Counted from the first letter of the stretch, positions 18,777-27,858 are shown. The stretch: 64,000 bases of DNA from Mesorhizobium opportunistum WSM2075 (GCF_000176035.2 NC_015675.1:620001-684000); one strand, 5' to 3'. Program-made: numbers and translations. The notes: a model not told the origin generated them from the letters alone.

Positions 18777-19353
18777 GTTTCCGATCCGCAAGATCGCTGT
18801 CCTGACCGAAGAGATCTTTCACGAGGGCGGACCGATCGCGGAAGTGCCGCGCCGGCGCGCAGCCGCCATGGCGCTGGTGAAAAACCCGTTCGCCGGACGT
18901 TATGCAGAGGAGCTGCAGAGCGCCATGGACGATCTGAAACCGCTCGGCCTGCTGCTCGCCGACCGGCTGATCGCGGCACTCGGTGGCGACGTCAAGCAGA
19001 TCGACGGCTACGGCAAGGGCGCCATTGTCGGCATAGCGGGCGAGCTCGAGCATGGCGCGCTCTGGCATGTGCCTGGTGGCTACGCCATGCGCGAGCGGCT
19101 CGGCGACGCCAAGGCGATCGTGCCGTCGGCCAAGAAGGTCGGCGCTTTCGGCTCGAAGCTCGACGTGCCGCTCGGCCACATCAACGCTGCCTATGTGCGC
19201 AGCCATTTCGACGCCATGGAGGTCGGCATCAGCGACGGCCCGCGCCCCGACGAGATCCTCTTCTGCCTGGCCATGACCTGCGGTCCGCGCATCCATAATC
19301 GCATGGGCGGGTTGGCGGCCGACGACATCAAGGCATGGGATGGCTTGCGGTGA
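18769..19353 (+). CDS. DUF1185 (amino acid synthesis) family protein
   Basis: A 194-residue soluble protein of the DUF1185 family, found in many proteobacterial catabolic clusters and without an established activity. Visible landmarks are KIAVLTEEIFHEGG at residues 8-21, KNPFAGRY near 41-48, a GKGAIVG loop near 83-89 and FCLAMTCGPRIHNRMGG at the C-terminus. The ATG at 18769 has a strong AGGGAGGA ribosome site and overlaps the UPF0280 stop. A MarR gene overlaps its 3' end. Given its neighbours it probably acts on an intermediate of the same N-heterocycle pathway, but that is inference. Confidence 0.82.
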   Translation: MPEFPIRKIAVLTEEIFHEGGPIAEVPRRRAAAMALVKNPFAGRYAEELQSAMDDLKPLGLLLADRLIAALGGDVKQIDGYGKGAIVGIAGELEHGALWHVPGGYAMRERLGDAKAIVPSAKKVGAFGSKLDVPLGHINAAYVRSHFDAMEVGISDGPRPDEILFCLAMTCGPRIHNRMGGLAADDIKAWDGLR

Positions 19354-19811
19354 GCGGCGAGGACAATCTGCTCAAGCTGGTCGAGGTCGAGGCGCCGGAC
19401 GATCAGGATTACCTCCTGCAGGAGCAGGTCGGCTTCATCCTGCGCAAGGCGCACCAGCGCCATGTCTCGATCTTCGCCGCGCATATCGGCGACCTGACGC
19501 CGCCGCAATTCGCCGCGCTCGCCAAACTGCGCGATGTCGGCGAAACCTCGCAGAACCAGCTCGGCACGCTGATCGCCATGGATGCGGCGACGGTGAAGGG
19601 CGTCGTCGACCGGCTGAAGGCGCGCGGCCTTGTCGAGCTTTCCAAGCATGAGGTCGACAAAAGGCGGCTGCTGGTCAACCTGACCGCCGAAGGGCGCGAA
19701 GCGATCGAACGCCTGATCCCGCTGGCGCGCGAAATCACCGCGGAAACCCTGGCGCCACTGTCGGCCAAGGAGGCAGCCACCTTCATGAGGCTGCTGGTGA
19801 AGCTGGCGTAA
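19350..19811 (+). CDS. MarR-family transcriptional regulator
   Basis: A 153-residue winged-helix regulator and the last gene of the molybdenum-hydroxylase operon. The DNA-binding domain is recognisable: TPPQFAALAKLRDVGETSQNQL, the recognition helix in AATVKGVVDRLKARGLVEL near residues 68-90, and the wing KHEVDKRRLLVNLT. The GTG at 19350 overlaps the previous stop (GTGA); an ATG at 19335 would add five residues. MarR proteins usually bind aromatic ligands, so it may sense the substrate or a product and control the operon promoter near 12559. Confidence 0.88.
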   Translation: MSGEDNLLKLVEVEAPDDQDYLLQEQVGFILRKAHQRHVSIFAAHIGDLTPPQFAALAKLRDVGETSQNQLGTLIAMDAATVKGVVDRLKARGLVELSKHEVDKRRLLVNLTAEGREAIERLIPLAREITAETLAPLSAKEAATFMRLLVKLA

Positions 19812-19856
19812 GGCTGCGCTGCCCCATTTTTTCGCACGATCACGTGCCACGCCGCC

Positions 19857-20858
19857 TCAGGCCGCCTGCGACAGCGATTTGTGGGCCTCCGCCAAAATCT
19901 CGAACGATCGCACCCGGGCGGCATGATCCGATATCTGCGCGGTGACCATCAGCTCGTCGGCACCGGTGCGGCGCACGAAGGCATCGATGCCCTGGCGAAC
20001 CGTTTCGGGAGAGCCGACGACGGCGCAGGACAGCGCCTGGCCCAGCATGGTCTTGGCCATCGGGTCGAGGTCGCGATCATAATTCTCGACCGGCGGCGGC
20101 AATCTGCCGGGCCGGCCGGTGCGCAGGTTGACGAAGGCCTGCTGCAGCGAGGTGAACAGCAATCGCGCCTCGGCATCGGTGGGTGCGGCAAAGACATTGA
20201 GCCCGAGCATGACATGCGGCTTGTCGAGCTGTTCCGACGGCTGGAAGCGCGAACGGTAGATGTCCAGCGCGTGGTCGAGCTCGGCCGGCGCGAAATGCGA
20301 GGCGAAGGCATAGGGCAGGCCGAGCATGGCGGCGAGCTGCGCGCCATAGAGGCTGGAGCCGAGGATCCAGATCGGCACGGTCTGGCCTTCGCCGGGCACG
20401 GCGCGCAGGCGCTGGCCCTCCTCGGCCGGCAGGAAATAGCCCATCAGCTCGACGACATCCTGCGGGAAATTGTCGACGCCGGCTTCGAGGTTGCGGCGCA
20501 AGGCGCGCGCGGTGTTCATGTCGGTGCCGGGCGCGCGGCCGAGGCCGAGATCGATGCGGCCGGGAAACAGGGCGGCCAGCGTGCCGAACTGCTCGGCAAT
20601 CACCAGCGGCGCATGGTTGGGCAGCATGATGCCGCCGGCGCCGACGCGAATGGTCCTGGTGCCGCCGGCGACATGGGCGATGACCACGGCCGTCGCGGCA
20701 CTGGCGATGCCCGGCATGTTGTGATGCTCGGCCAGCCAGTAGCGCTTGTAGCCCAACCGCTCGGCATGGCGGGCGAGATCGAGCGAATTGGCCAGCGACT
20801 GCGAGGCATCGCTGCCTTCGACGATCGGCGACAGGTCTAGAACGGACAGTTCGGTCAT
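19857..20858 (-). CDS. Luciferase-like (LLM class) flavin-dependent monooxygenase
   Basis: A 333-residue TIM-barrel protein of the F420/FMN luciferase-like family, group with the N-terminal LSVLDLSPI and the [20 protein letters not shown] segment. [20 protein letters not shown] near residues 83-102 and the [13 protein letters not shown] loop are typical. It probably uses reduced FMN from a separate reductase to oxidise a small organic compound; the substrate is unknown. The ATG at 20858 has GGAGA upstream and overlaps the stop of the arylamine N-acetyltransferase gene (ATGA), so the two genes are coupled. Confidence 0.9.
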   Translation of the reverse strand: MTELSVLDLSPIVEGSDASQSLANSLDLARHAERLGYKRYWLAEHHNMPGIASAATAVVIAHVAGGTRTIRVGAGGIMLPNHAPLVIAEQFGTLAALFPGRIDLGLGRAPGTDMNTARALRRNLEAGVDNFPQDVVELMGYFLPAEEGQRLRAVPGEGQTVPIWILGSSLYGAQLAAMLGLPYAFASHFAPAELDHALDIYRSRFQPSEQLDKPHVMLGLNVFAAPTDAEARLLFTSLQQAFVNLRTGRPGRLPPPVENYDRDLDPMAKTMLGQALSCAVVGSPETVRQGIDAFVRRTGADELMVTAQISDHAARVRSFEILAEAHKSLSQAA

Positions 20859-21688
20859 GCGTTGGTCTCCACGATCTTCTTCTCGCGCACCCTGGCCTCG
20901 AAGCCGGCACGGTCTGGGATGATGATGCCGAACTGGCCTTCCAGCGTGTCGGCAAGTTCGGCGGCGGTGGCTATGTCCTTCTGCTCGGTGCGGCCGCCGA
21001 TGTGATGGATCGACAGCCGATTGCCGCGCAACGCGTAGCGTCGGTCGGGCGCGGCGCGCGCCGCAAGGACGGAGGTGAGGAAATGCGATATCGGGTTGGT
21101 CGACAGGAAGTAGCTGGCGATGGAATAGTCGACCTCGTATTGCGGCTGCAGGTCGAAGCGGTAAAGCGAGCGCCAATCGCCGCCGATGGCGGCCTGCAGG
21201 CGGAAATGATCGTCAGCCGCGACGATGCGGAAGGTCTCGTGCGGGGTTTTCTGTTCCGTGCCGGGTTCCAGCAGCAGCGGCGCGGTCAGGGTCAGGCCGC
21301 CGAAACCGACATCGGCGATATAGGTCCGGCCATCGAGTTCGACGCGCAGCAGCATGTGGCTGCGCGCCGTGATGGCATCTTCCGCCTGGCCCCAAAGCAC
21401 GCGCGCCGCGAGGCCGCCGACCTCGAAGCCAAGCGCTTTCAGCACATGCATGAAAAGAAGGTTGTGCTCGAAGCAATAACCGCCGCGCCCGTCAGCGACG
21501 ATCTTGTCCTGCAGCGCGGCAAGGTCGAGCCTGACCGGGCGGCCGAGAAACGGGTCGACGTTCTCGAAGGGGATTGCCTGCGGATGCAGGAAATGAAGCG
21601 TCTTCAGCGTATCCAGCGAAGCATCCCTGGAACCGGCATAGCCGATGCGGGCGAAATAGGCGTCGAGGTCGAAGGGAGCATCGCTCAT
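20855..21688 (-). CDS. nat: Arylamine N-acetyltransferase
   Basis: A 277-residue cytoplasmic enzyme that transfers acetyl from acetyl-CoA to arylamines or hydrazines. The catalytic Cys-His-Asp triad is readable as Cys72 in [10 protein letters not shown], His111 in ARSHMLL and Asp126 in YIADVGFGG. Length is typical of bacterial NATs. The ATG at 21688 is preferred by homology of the start ([13 protein letters not shown]), although neither it nor the upstream GTG at 21700 has a strong ribosome site. It is translationally coupled to the downstream monooxygenase, suggesting joint handling of an aromatic amine or xenobiotic. Confidence 0.93.
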   Translation of the reverse strand: MSDAPFDLDAYFARIGYAGSRDASLDTLKTLHFLHPQAIPFENVDPFLGRPVRLDLAALQDKIVADGRGGYCFEHNLLFMHVLKALGFEVGGLAARVLWGQAEDAITARSHMLLRVELDGRTYIADVGFGGLTLTAPLLLEPGTEQKTPHETFRIVAADDHFRLQAAIGGDWRSLYRFDLQPQYEVDYSIASYFLSTNPISHFLTSVLAARAAPDRRYALRGNRLSIHHIGGRTEQKDIATAAELADTLEGQFGIIIPDRAGFEARVREKKIVETNA

Positions 21689-21760
21689 CGGGAAGGGCAC
21701 CGGGCATTGATCGGCCGGATATAGGCATTCGATCCCGGCGCCGCAAACACGGCCAGCCGG

Positions 21761-22930
21761 TCACGCCGAAGCCTTGCCGTTCTCCTCGGCTGGTTCCTCT
21801 TCCACCACGGCGGTGTGCTGCGCGGCGAGAAAATTGCCGACATGGCTGAGCCCGTCGAAATGGTCGCAGAACACCTTGATGACGACCAGCAACGGCACCG
21901 CCATCAGGGCGCCGACGAAACCCCACAGCCACGACCAGAAGGCGATGGCGATGAAGATCGCCACGGCGTTGATCTCGAGGCGCCGACCAACCACCATCGG
22001 CGTCACGAACTGGCCTTCGACGACGTCGCACAAAAGCACGAAGGCGGGTGCCAACAGCGCGTAGGAAATGGTGTCGAAGCTGATCAGCGCAATCACCGCG
22101 ACCAGCACGATGGTCAAGAGCGCCCCGACATAGGGCAGGAAGTTGAACAGGGCGGCGGCCACGCCCCAGACCAGCGGGTTGGGCACGCCGAGCGCCCACA
22201 GGCCAAGGCCGATGACCGTACCGAGGCCGGCATTGATGATGGTGACGGTAAGCAGATAGTGCGAGATTTCGCGCTCGACGTCATAGACTACGCGCAGCGC
22301 CCGCTTCTTCTCGCTGAGGCTGGCGAAGGACTGGATGATCTTCTCATAGAACATCGTCCCCGAGGCAAGCAGGAACAGCGACAGCACGAAGATGATAGTG
22401 AGGCTTGTTCCCGCCGACAGGATGTTGCTGGCGGCCGCCGACAGGATGCCGGACTGCGCCACCGCGACTTTTTGGATGCCGGGCTCCTGCGAGGTCTCGG
22501 TCAGCTGTTCGATCTGATGCGAAATCTGCATGATCTTTTCCAGCGGACGCCGCAGTTGCGCCAGCCGCTCGGTAAGCTGTTGGCCGATCGACGAGGAGTT
22601 GTTGATGAGGTCGAAGACCGGGCTGGAGAGCAGGTAGCCGGCGCTGGCGAAGACGCAGATAGACAGCAGCACCAGAAGGGTCGCAGAGGCCACTTCGGGA
22701 ATGCCGCGCTTGCGCAGTATCCGCACGATCGGGGTGAGCGTCAGGGCGAGCAGAAAAGCCAGGATGACCGGCATGAAGAAGGCGCGTGCGAAGTAGAGCG
22801 CGTAGATGGCCATGAACAGGAAAATGCCGACCAGCAGCAACCGCATCAGATGCGTGTCGGCACGCGCCTCAACGCGCGGATCCGGCTCGGCGGCGGCGCC
22901 TGCGCCCAAGGCAGCGGGTTCGGTTTTCAT
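21761..22930 (-). CDS. AI-2E family transporter (TqsA/PerM-like)
   Basis: A 389-residue polytopic membrane protein of the AI-2E transporter family. There are about eight hydrophobic segments: two early (residues 30-75), one near 85-110, a soluble region of about 75 residues with amphipathic helix, then the C-terminal group ending GALMAVPLLVVIKVFCDHF, a family hallmark. Members export diverse substrates (autoinducer-2, Na+/H+ exchange); the function here is unknown. The ATG at 22930 has GAGGGTG upstream. It lies 72 bases upstream of nat on the same strand and may share its transcript. Confidence 0.88.
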   Translation of the reverse strand: MKTEPAALGAGAAAEPDPRVEARADTHLMRLLLVGIFLFMAIYALYFARAFFMPVILAFLLALTLTPIVRILRKRGIPEVASATLLVLLSICVFASAGYLLSSPVFDLINNSSSIGQQLTERLAQLRRPLEKIMQISHQIEQLTETSQEPGIQKVAVAQSGILSAAASNILSAGTSLTIIFVLSLFLLASGTMFYEKIIQSFASLSEKKRALRVVYDVEREISHYLLTVTIINAGLGTVIGLGLWALGVPNPLVWGVAAALFNFLPYVGALLTIVLVAVIALISFDTISYALLAPAFVLLCDVVEGQFVTPMVVGRRLEINAVAIFIAIAFWSWLWGFVGALMAVPLLVVIKVFCDHFDGLSHVGNFLAAQHTAVVEEEPAEENGKASA

Positions 22931-23053
22931 GGTCACCCTCGAACCGTCCGCCTCTCCGCGGCCGGCAATTGCCTGCAGGAAACGCGAAGTTCAGGCTGTA
23001 GGTTCCATGAGCCGGCTTTGCGAGAGGGCGCGGCTGGCGAGCCCGCTCGCCGC

Positions 23054-24115
23054 TTAGGCGGCGGGTGTTGCCAGCGCCGGCGCGGACTTCGCGGTTTCCT
23101 TGCGCACGATCGGGGCCACCCTGGTGCCGTAGAGTTCGATCGCATTCATGATCTTGGCGTGCGGCATGGTGCCGATCGCCATTTGCAGCAGGAAGCGGTC
23201 ATTGTTGAAGATCTTGTGCTGGGCGACGATCTTTTCGGCGACCTGCTCGGGATTGCCGACGAACAGGGCGCCATTCGGGCCGCGCGACTGGTCGAAATGC
23301 GCCCGCGATGTCGGGCCCCAGCCGCGCTCGCGGCCGATGCGGTTCATCACCTCGGCTTGCGGGCCATAAAAGTCATCGGCGGCCTGTTCGGTCGTCCCGG
23401 CGATGAAGCCGTGCACGTTGATGCTGGTGGCGAGACCCGTCGGGTCGCTGCCGGCGCGCTTGGCCGCCTCGCGGTAGAGGTCGAACAGCGGCGCGAAGCG
23501 TGCCGGCTCGCCGCCGATGATGGCAAGCGCCAGCGGCAGGCCGAGCGCGCCCGCGCGCGCCGCCGATTGTGGCGTGCCGCCAATAGCGATCCAGACCGGC
23601 AACCTGTCCTGGAACGGCCGGGGATAGACGCCGCGATCGTTGATCGGCGCGCGCAGATTGCCGGACCAGGTGACTTTCACCTGGTCGCGGATGGCAAGCA
23701 GCAGATCGAGCTTTTCGGCGAAGAGTTCGTCATAATCCTCCAGATTGTAGCCGAACAGCGGAAAGGACTCGATGAACGAGCCGCGTCCAGCCATGATCTC
23801 GGCACGACCGCCCGAGAGAAGGTCGAGCGTGGCGAACTGCTGGAAGACGCGAACCGGATCGTCGGAGGAGAGGACGGTGACCGCGCTGGTCAGCCTGATG
23901 CGCTTGGAGCGCTCGGCGGCCGCCGCTAGCGCCACGACCGGTGCCGAGGCCGCATAGTCGGGCCGGTGGTGCTCGCCGAGACCAAAGACGTCGAGACCGA
24001 CCTGATCGGCCAGTTCGACCTCCTCGATCAGGTTGCGCAATCGCTCATGCGGGCCGATGGCGCCCGGGCCGGGCTGCGGGCTGACGTCGGCAAAGGTGTA
24101 GAGACCGAGTTCCAT
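23054..24115 (-). CDS. Luciferase-like (LLM class) flavin-dependent monooxygenase
   Basis: A 353-residue TIM-barrel oxidoreductase, second of its kind in the region but of a different subgroup (N-terminus [11 protein letters not shown], then [20 protein letters not shown] near residues 37-56, and [20 protein letters not shown] near 103-122). It is probably FMN-dependent and acts on an unknown small molecule. The ATG at 24115 is the only good start. It is transcribed alone on the minus strand; a short GGCGAGC/GCTCGCC stem at 23036-23051 lies just after its stop. A palindromic repeat lies upstream. Confidence 0.9.
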   Translation of the reverse strand: MELGLYTFADVSPQPGPGAIGPHERLRNLIEEVELADQVGLDVFGLGEHHRPDYAASAPVVALAAAAERSKRIRLTSAVTVLSSDDPVRVFQQFATLDLLSGGRAEIMAGRGSFIESFPLFGYNLEDYDELFAEKLDLLLAIRDQVKVTWSGNLRAPINDRGVYPRPFQDRLPVWIAIGGTPQSAARAGALGLPLALAIIGGEPARFAPLFDLYREAAKRAGSDPTGLATSINVHGFIAGTTEQAADDFYGPQAEVMNRIGRERGWGPTSRAHFDQSRGPNGALFVGNPEQVAEKIVAQHKIFNNDRFLLQMAIGTMPHAKIMNAIELYGTRVAPIVRKETAKSAPALATPAA

Positions 24116-24150
24116 CTGATGTCATCCTGATGTTGGGTTTTGCGGCTAAA

Positions 24151-24244
24151 GCAAATTCCAGGGAAAGTGTGAAACGGTTTTCCGTCCGGAATTGCGTCAA
24201 AACAAAAGAGAAAGAGCGGTTCACCGAAACGGTGAACCGCTCTG
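24151..24244. repeat. Second-family palindromic repeat, copy A
   Basis: An AT-richer element beginning GCAAATTCCAGGGAAAGTGT and ending in a perfect 14-bp hairpin (24213-24226 with 24230-24243, AAA loop, arms AGAGCGGTTCACCG/CGGTGAACCGCTCT). A related element in opposite orientation lies at 62749-62873, sharing the AATTCCAG-GAAA-GTGTGA, GGAATTGCGT and AGAG-GCGGTT blocks. The gene-free stretch 24116-24425 otherwise holds no gene I can support. Confidence 0.8.
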
Positions 24245-24425
24245 GAAGTAGCGACCAACATGCCTCGCCACCAGAGAGCCGGACGGTGAACAGTGCATGT
24301 CGGTTTGGATGAGAAAGGCGTCTCCCGTGGGCAACAGCACAGAATTTCATGGCTGGCATACCGTTTTGGCGCTTGAACTCTCGCTATTCGCGCGTATGTA
24401 AGCCTCGCGAATTGACTTCAGGGAA

Positions 24426-24860
24426 GTGGACTTGGCTATCTACAGGGAAAAAGACATTTTCGAGCGGCGCAATGCCGCGAACGAGGCAAAGAAAGCGCTT
24501 TTGGAGCGCTTCAAGTCAAAGCCGGCGGCGGATGATCCTGCAGTGCTGGCGCGACAGGCCGAACGCAAGGCAATCCTCGAGGCTCGCGAGATACGCGAAG
24601 CTGAGAAGGCCAGGCTGAAGCAGGAAAAGCTGGCACGCGAAGCGGTCGAGAAGGCCGAGCGCGAGGCAGCGGCCGAAGCGGCGCGTGTCGCGGCCGAAGA
24701 GGCGGCACAGGCTGAAGCGAAGATCAAGGAAGCCGAAGAGAACGAGCGCATCGCCCGTTTGCTGGCCGACGAAGCCGAACGCAAGGCGAAACGCGACGCA
24801 CGCTATGCGGCACGCAAGCAGCGTACCGGCAGAACGCCTCCAGGCTTCTCGGCTCGCTAA
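24426..24860 (+). CDS. DUF6481 family coiled-coil protein
   Basis: A 144-residue highly charged protein, rich in Ala, Glu, Lys and Arg. Residues about 40-125 form one long predicted coiled coil of AER/EAA repeats; the C-terminus is basic (KQRTGRTPPGF). The start region with ERRNAANEAKKALLERFKSKPAADDP matches the DUF6481 family of small alphaproteobacterial proteins of unknown role. The GTG at 24426 overlaps its AGGGAA ribosome site, whereas TTG at 24432 has better spacing; the true start is one of the two. It is monocistronic. Confidence 0.75.
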   Translation: MDLAIYREKDIFERRNAANEAKKALLERFKSKPAADDPAVLARQAERKAILEAREIREAEKARLKQEKLAREAVEKAEREAAAEAARVAAEEAAQAEAKIKEAEENERIARLLADEAERKAKRDARYAARKQRTGRTPPGFSAR

Positions 24861-25030
24861 CGGCCTTCGCGGTCAAGCTTCGAATTCAGTATCAGGGTCG
24901 CCTCGCAGCGGCCCTGAACGCGTTTTCGTGAAGCGACGCTTTAGAGCCCCTTAGGGCAGGACATCCCAACGGCTGTCTTCCTCAGGAGGTCTCTCCCTCG
25001 GATCAAGCCGAGGGAAGCGCTTGGACTCGA

Positions 25031-25345
25031 TCAGGCCGCGAACTTCAGCCCCATGATGCCGCAGACGATCAACGCGATGCAGGCGAGCCTGATCGCCGTG
25101 GCGGGCTCGCCGAACAGCCAGATGCCGAGCAATGCCGTGCCGACGGTGCCGATGCCGGTCCACACCGCATAGGCTGTGCCGACGGGCAGCGCCTTCAGCG
25201 CCAGGCCGAGCAGGGTAAGGCTGACGACCATCGACGCGACCGTCAGCACCGTCGGAACAAGCCTGGTGAATCCATCGGTGTATTTGAGGCCTATCGCCCA
25301 GCCGATTTCGAAAAGGCCGGCAAAAAATAGAAAAATCCACGACAT
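25031..25345 (-). CDS. gdx: Guanidinium exporter of the SMR family (Gdx/SugE)
   Basis: A 104-residue small multidrug resistance protein with four membrane helices. The essential Glu13 lies in [18 protein letters not shown], which is diagnostic for the SugE/Gdx branch that exports guanidinium in exchange for protons. [20 protein letters not shown] near residues 56-75 is also typical. GGATGGAG precedes the ATG at 25345. Upstream on the same strand two hairpins with ACGA loops form a guanidine-II riboswitch, so expression should rise with guanidine. Confidence 0.95.
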   Translation of the reverse strand: MSWIFLFFAGLFEIGWAIGLKYTDGFTRLVPTVLTVASMVVSLTLLGLALKALPVGTAYAVWTGIGTVGTALLGIWLFGEPATAIRLACIALIVCGIMGLKFAA

Positions 25346-25360
25346 CGCAACGCTCCATCC

Positions 25361-25397
25361 AGCATCGGGCCGGAACGGAATCCGCTCCCGAGATGCT
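25361..25397 (-). promoter_or_regulatory. Expression-platform hairpin between riboswitch and gdx
   Basis: On the minus strand AGCATCTCGGG (25397-25387) can pair with CCCGATGCT (25369-25361). The resulting stem lies between the two riboswitch hairpins and the gdx ribosome-binding site, where it could take part in switching. A rearranged pairing is not worked out. Confidence 0.4.
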
Positions 25398-25408
25398 CGA
25401 TAAATGAT

Positions 25409-25458
25409 GGGCGGGTCGTCCCGACCGGATTTTGGGGGAGGCGCGGGGTCGTCCCCGC
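25409..25458 (-). ncRNA. Guanidine-II (mini-ykkC) riboswitch
   Basis: Read on the minus strand, the first hairpin GCGGGG-ACGA-CCCCGC (25458-25443) and the second GGTCGGG-ACGA-CCCGCC (25425-25409) each carry the ACGA tetraloop that defines the guanidine-II class; about 18 bases link them. Two ACGR-loop stems upstream of an SMR exporter gene is the canonical arrangement. Binding of guanidine by the paired loops is expected to raise gdx expression. Confidence 0.93.
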
Positions 25459-25529
25459 ACCAGCAATATAAGGTCGTCCAAACGTCCGATCAACGCTCGC
25501 CGGCGGCATTGTCCGACGCCGCCGGTCAA

Positions 25530-25546
25530 ATCCCGCCGAGCGGGAT
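25530..25546 (-). terminator. Short hairpin after the small basic-protein gene
   Basis: ATCCCGC-TCG-GCGGGAT is a perfect 7-bp stem with a 3-base loop, 10 bases after the stop codon of the 41-residue ORF on the minus strand. Only TTTG follows, so termination is plausible but not strongly supported. Confidence 0.35.
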
Positions 25547-25556
25547 GTGCCGAAGC

Positions 25557-25682
25557 CTACTTTTCCTTGATGCGCATCGCCTTGACCGGCGGCGCCTTCA
25601 GGGCGGGCGCGGGCGCGGGCTTCTTGGCGTCCTTCTTCGGTTTGCGGGCTTCCTTGCCTGCCTTCATCGCACCTTTAGCCAT
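25557..25682 (-). CDS. Small Lys/Pro/Ala-rich basic protein
   Basis: A 41-residue protein beginning MAKGAMKAGKEARKPKKD, strongly basic and rich in Lys, Ala and Pro, with no hydrophobic segment. The ATG at 25682 has an excellent GGAGGA ribosome site 8 bases upstream; longer in-frame versions do not. It resembles small basic proteins seen in rhizobia and may bind nucleic acid, but no function is known. It is transcribed towards the gdx riboswitch and followed by a short hairpin. Confidence 0.6.
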   Translation of the reverse strand: MAKGAMKAGKEARKPKKDAKKPAPAPALKAPPVKAMRIKEK

Positions 25683-25894
25683 GATTCGTTCCTCCAATTG
25701 CGGGAAGCCAAGTGAAACAAGAGAAACGCTTTGCCGCAAGGGCCTTGAGTCGGCCGCAGCCGCCGGCTGGCCGCTTTCAACCGCTTTCTAATTTGCTCGT
25801 AAACCATGGCGGTCCGTGCCATGGTCATCTTCGCACTGCAGCATCGATCCGCGCTTTCGCTGGATGATTGCCAGGCAGGCCGGTCAGGACGACG

Positions 25895-26704
25895 ATGCGA
25901 ATCCACATCGGCTGCGAGATGAGCTTCGACTTTCCGCAGGAAACGCCGCTCATCGCGATGCTCAATGTCCACTACTCCCGTGCCTCCGATCTCGAGCGGC
26001 CTGACTTTTTGACCTCGAACCCGCCGGTGCCGATCGAGAGCTATCGCGACAGTTTCGGCAATTGGTGCAACCGCTTCGTCGCGCCGCCCGGGCGTTTTAC
26101 CTTCGGTACCGATGCGGTAATCCGCGATCCCGGTACATTCGAGATGAGCGAGCTGATGGCCTGGCAGCACGAGGGGCGCGACCTGCCGGCGGAGACGCTG
26201 CTGTTCCTGCTGCCCAGCCGGTTTTGCGAGAGCGACCTTTTGGCAAGCGAAGCGTGGCGGCTGTTCGGCCATACGCCACCAGGCATCCCGCGCGTGCAGG
26301 CGGTGTGCGATTTCGTCCACAATCACATCGTCTTCAACTATGGCAATGCACGGCCGACGCGCACCGCCGCCGAAGCCTATCGCGAGCAGAGCGGCGTGTG
26401 CCGCGACTTCGCGCATCTTGCCGTCACCTTCTGCCGGGCGCTCAACATCCCGACGCGCTATTGCACCGGCTACATCAGCGACATCGGCATGCCGAAGCCT
26501 TGGGCGAGCATGGATTTCTGCGCCTGGATGGAGGTCTACCTCGGCGGTCGCTGGCATGCTTTCGATCCGCGAAACAATGCGCCGCGCATCGGCCGCATCC
26601 TGATCGCCTCCGGCCGCGACGCGGCGGACGTGCCGCTGACCCATATTTTCGGACCGGGCACGCTTGCCGGCTTCAAGGTGTGGACCGACGAGATCGTCGA
26701 ATAG
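25895..26704 (+). CDS. Transglutaminase-like cysteine peptidase family protein
   Basis: A 269-residue cytoplasmic protein with an N-terminal beta-rich domain (about residues 1-110) and a transglutaminase-like core. The catalytic Cys lies in EQSGVCRDFAHLAV near residue 167, and the His-Asp pair in MEVYLGGRWHAFDPRNN near 210-226. Such proteins often cleave or cross-link peptides, frequently beside circularly permuted ATP-grasp genes, but no such partner is present here. The ATG at 25895 has AGGAC upstream. A longer frame start at 25868 is less likely. Confidence 0.87.
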   Translation: MRIHIGCEMSFDFPQETPLIAMLNVHYSRASDLERPDFLTSNPPVPIESYRDSFGNWCNRFVAPPGRFTFGTDAVIRDPGTFEMSELMAWQHEGRDLPAETLLFLLPSRFCESDLLASEAWRLFGHTPPGIPRVQAVCDFVHNHIVFNYGNARPTRTAAEAYREQSGVCRDFAHLAVTFCRALNIPTRYCTGYISDIGMPKPWASMDFCAWMEVYLGGRWHAFDPRNNAPRIGRILIASGRDAADVPLTHIFGPGTLAGFKVWTDEIVE

Positions 26705-26825
26705 AAGGTTCCAGCCCTGGAGCCTTCAACGACCTGAACGATCGGGACGGTTCGTGCGTTGTGCTGCCTGTGGAGCTTCGGCGGCGGGGCAGCTACGATG
26801 GGTATCCTGAAGGAGACAGCATTGC

Positions 26826-27794
26826 ATGGCCGGGCATGGCGGCTCGAAAACGGTTATCTATGCGGCGCTGGCGGGCAATCTCGCCATCGCGCTGACCAAA
26901 TTCGCCGCCGCCTTCTTCACCGGCAGTTCGGCGATGCTGTCGGAGGGCGTGCACTCGCTGGTCGACACCGGCAATGGCAGCCTGCTGCTCTATGGCATGC
27001 ATCGTGCCGCGCGTCCGGCCGACCGCACGCATCCGCTGGGCCACGGCCGCGAACTCTATTTCTGGAGCTTCATCGTCGCTCTCCTGGTCTTCGCTCTGGG
27101 TGCCGGCGTGTCGTTCTATGAGGGCATCATCCATATTATGGCGCCAGAACCGGTTGCCAACGTCAAGGTGAACTACATCGTCCTTGGCCTGTCCTTCCTG
27201 TTCGAAGGCAGCTCCTGGCTGGTGGCGCTGAAGGAGTTCCGCCGGCAGAAGGGCAGGCAGGAAGGCTGGCTGCAAGCCGTGCAATCGAGCAAGGACCCGA
27301 GCGTCTACACCGTGCTGTTCGAGGACAGCGCCGCCCTGCTCGGCCTGATCGTCGCCTTTGCCGGCATCCTGGCGGCGGAATTGCTCGATATGCCGGAACT
27401 CGACGGTGCCGCTTCCATCGGCATCGCCCTCATCCTCGGCGCGACGGCGGTCTTCCTGGCTCGCGAAAGCAAGGGCCTGCTCATCGGCGAGCCGGCTTCA
27501 CCCGAGGTGCAGAAAAGGGTGCTGGCGATCGTCCAGCAGGATTCAGCGGTACAGCGGGCGAACGGCGTTCTGACCGTCCATATGGGACCGGCAGAGATCG
27601 TCGCCGCCCTGAGCATCGAGTTCGAGGATCATCTGGCGGCGCCGGAGATCGAGGCGTGCGTGGAGCGCATCGAGAAACGACTGAATACAGAGATGCCGGA
27701 GATCACGCGGCTGTTCGTCAAGCCGCAGACCACTGGCACCTGGGAGCAGCGGCGCAAGCTGATCGGTGCCATGTCCGACCCGGCCTTGGACTAG
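26826..27794 (+). CDS. Cation diffusion facilitator family transporter
   Basis: A 322-residue metal/proton antiporter of the CDF family with about six membrane helices and a C-terminal cytoplasmic domain. The second helix carries SEGVHSLVDTGN (HxxxD, metal-site residues) and the fifth VLFEDSAALLGL. This ZnT9-like subgroup differs from classical zinc exporters, so the metal is uncertain. The ATG at 26826 follows GAAGGAGAC. The long ARESKGLLIGEPASPEVQKR segment links membrane and C-terminal domains as usual. Confidence 0.9.
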   Translation: MAGHGGSKTVIYAALAGNLAIALTKFAAAFFTGSSAMLSEGVHSLVDTGNGSLLLYGMHRAARPADRTHPLGHGRELYFWSFIVALLVFALGAGVSFYEGIIHIMAPEPVANVKVNYIVLGLSFLFEGSSWLVALKEFRRQKGRQEGWLQAVQSSKDPSVYTVLFEDSAALLGLIVAFAGILAAELLDMPELDGAASIGIALILGATAVFLARESKGLLIGEPASPEVQKRVLAIVQQDSAVQRANGVLTVHMGPAEIVAALSIEFEDHLAAPEIEACVERIEKRLNTEMPEITRLFVKPQTTGTWEQRRKLIGAMSDPALD

Positions 27795-27858
27795 CAAAGC
27801 GAAGTTGCCTCGCGGGCTTGCCCCGCTAAGATTGGTCCGAATTGCAGGAGGAACGACG

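Noticed and set aside
21815..23929. Long plus-strand open frame of about 700 codons opposite the AI-2E permease and monooxygenase genes
   Set aside because: It is antisense to two clearly coding genes, rich in Arg/Gln/Asp/His as expected for a high-GC shadow frame, and has no recognisable domain.
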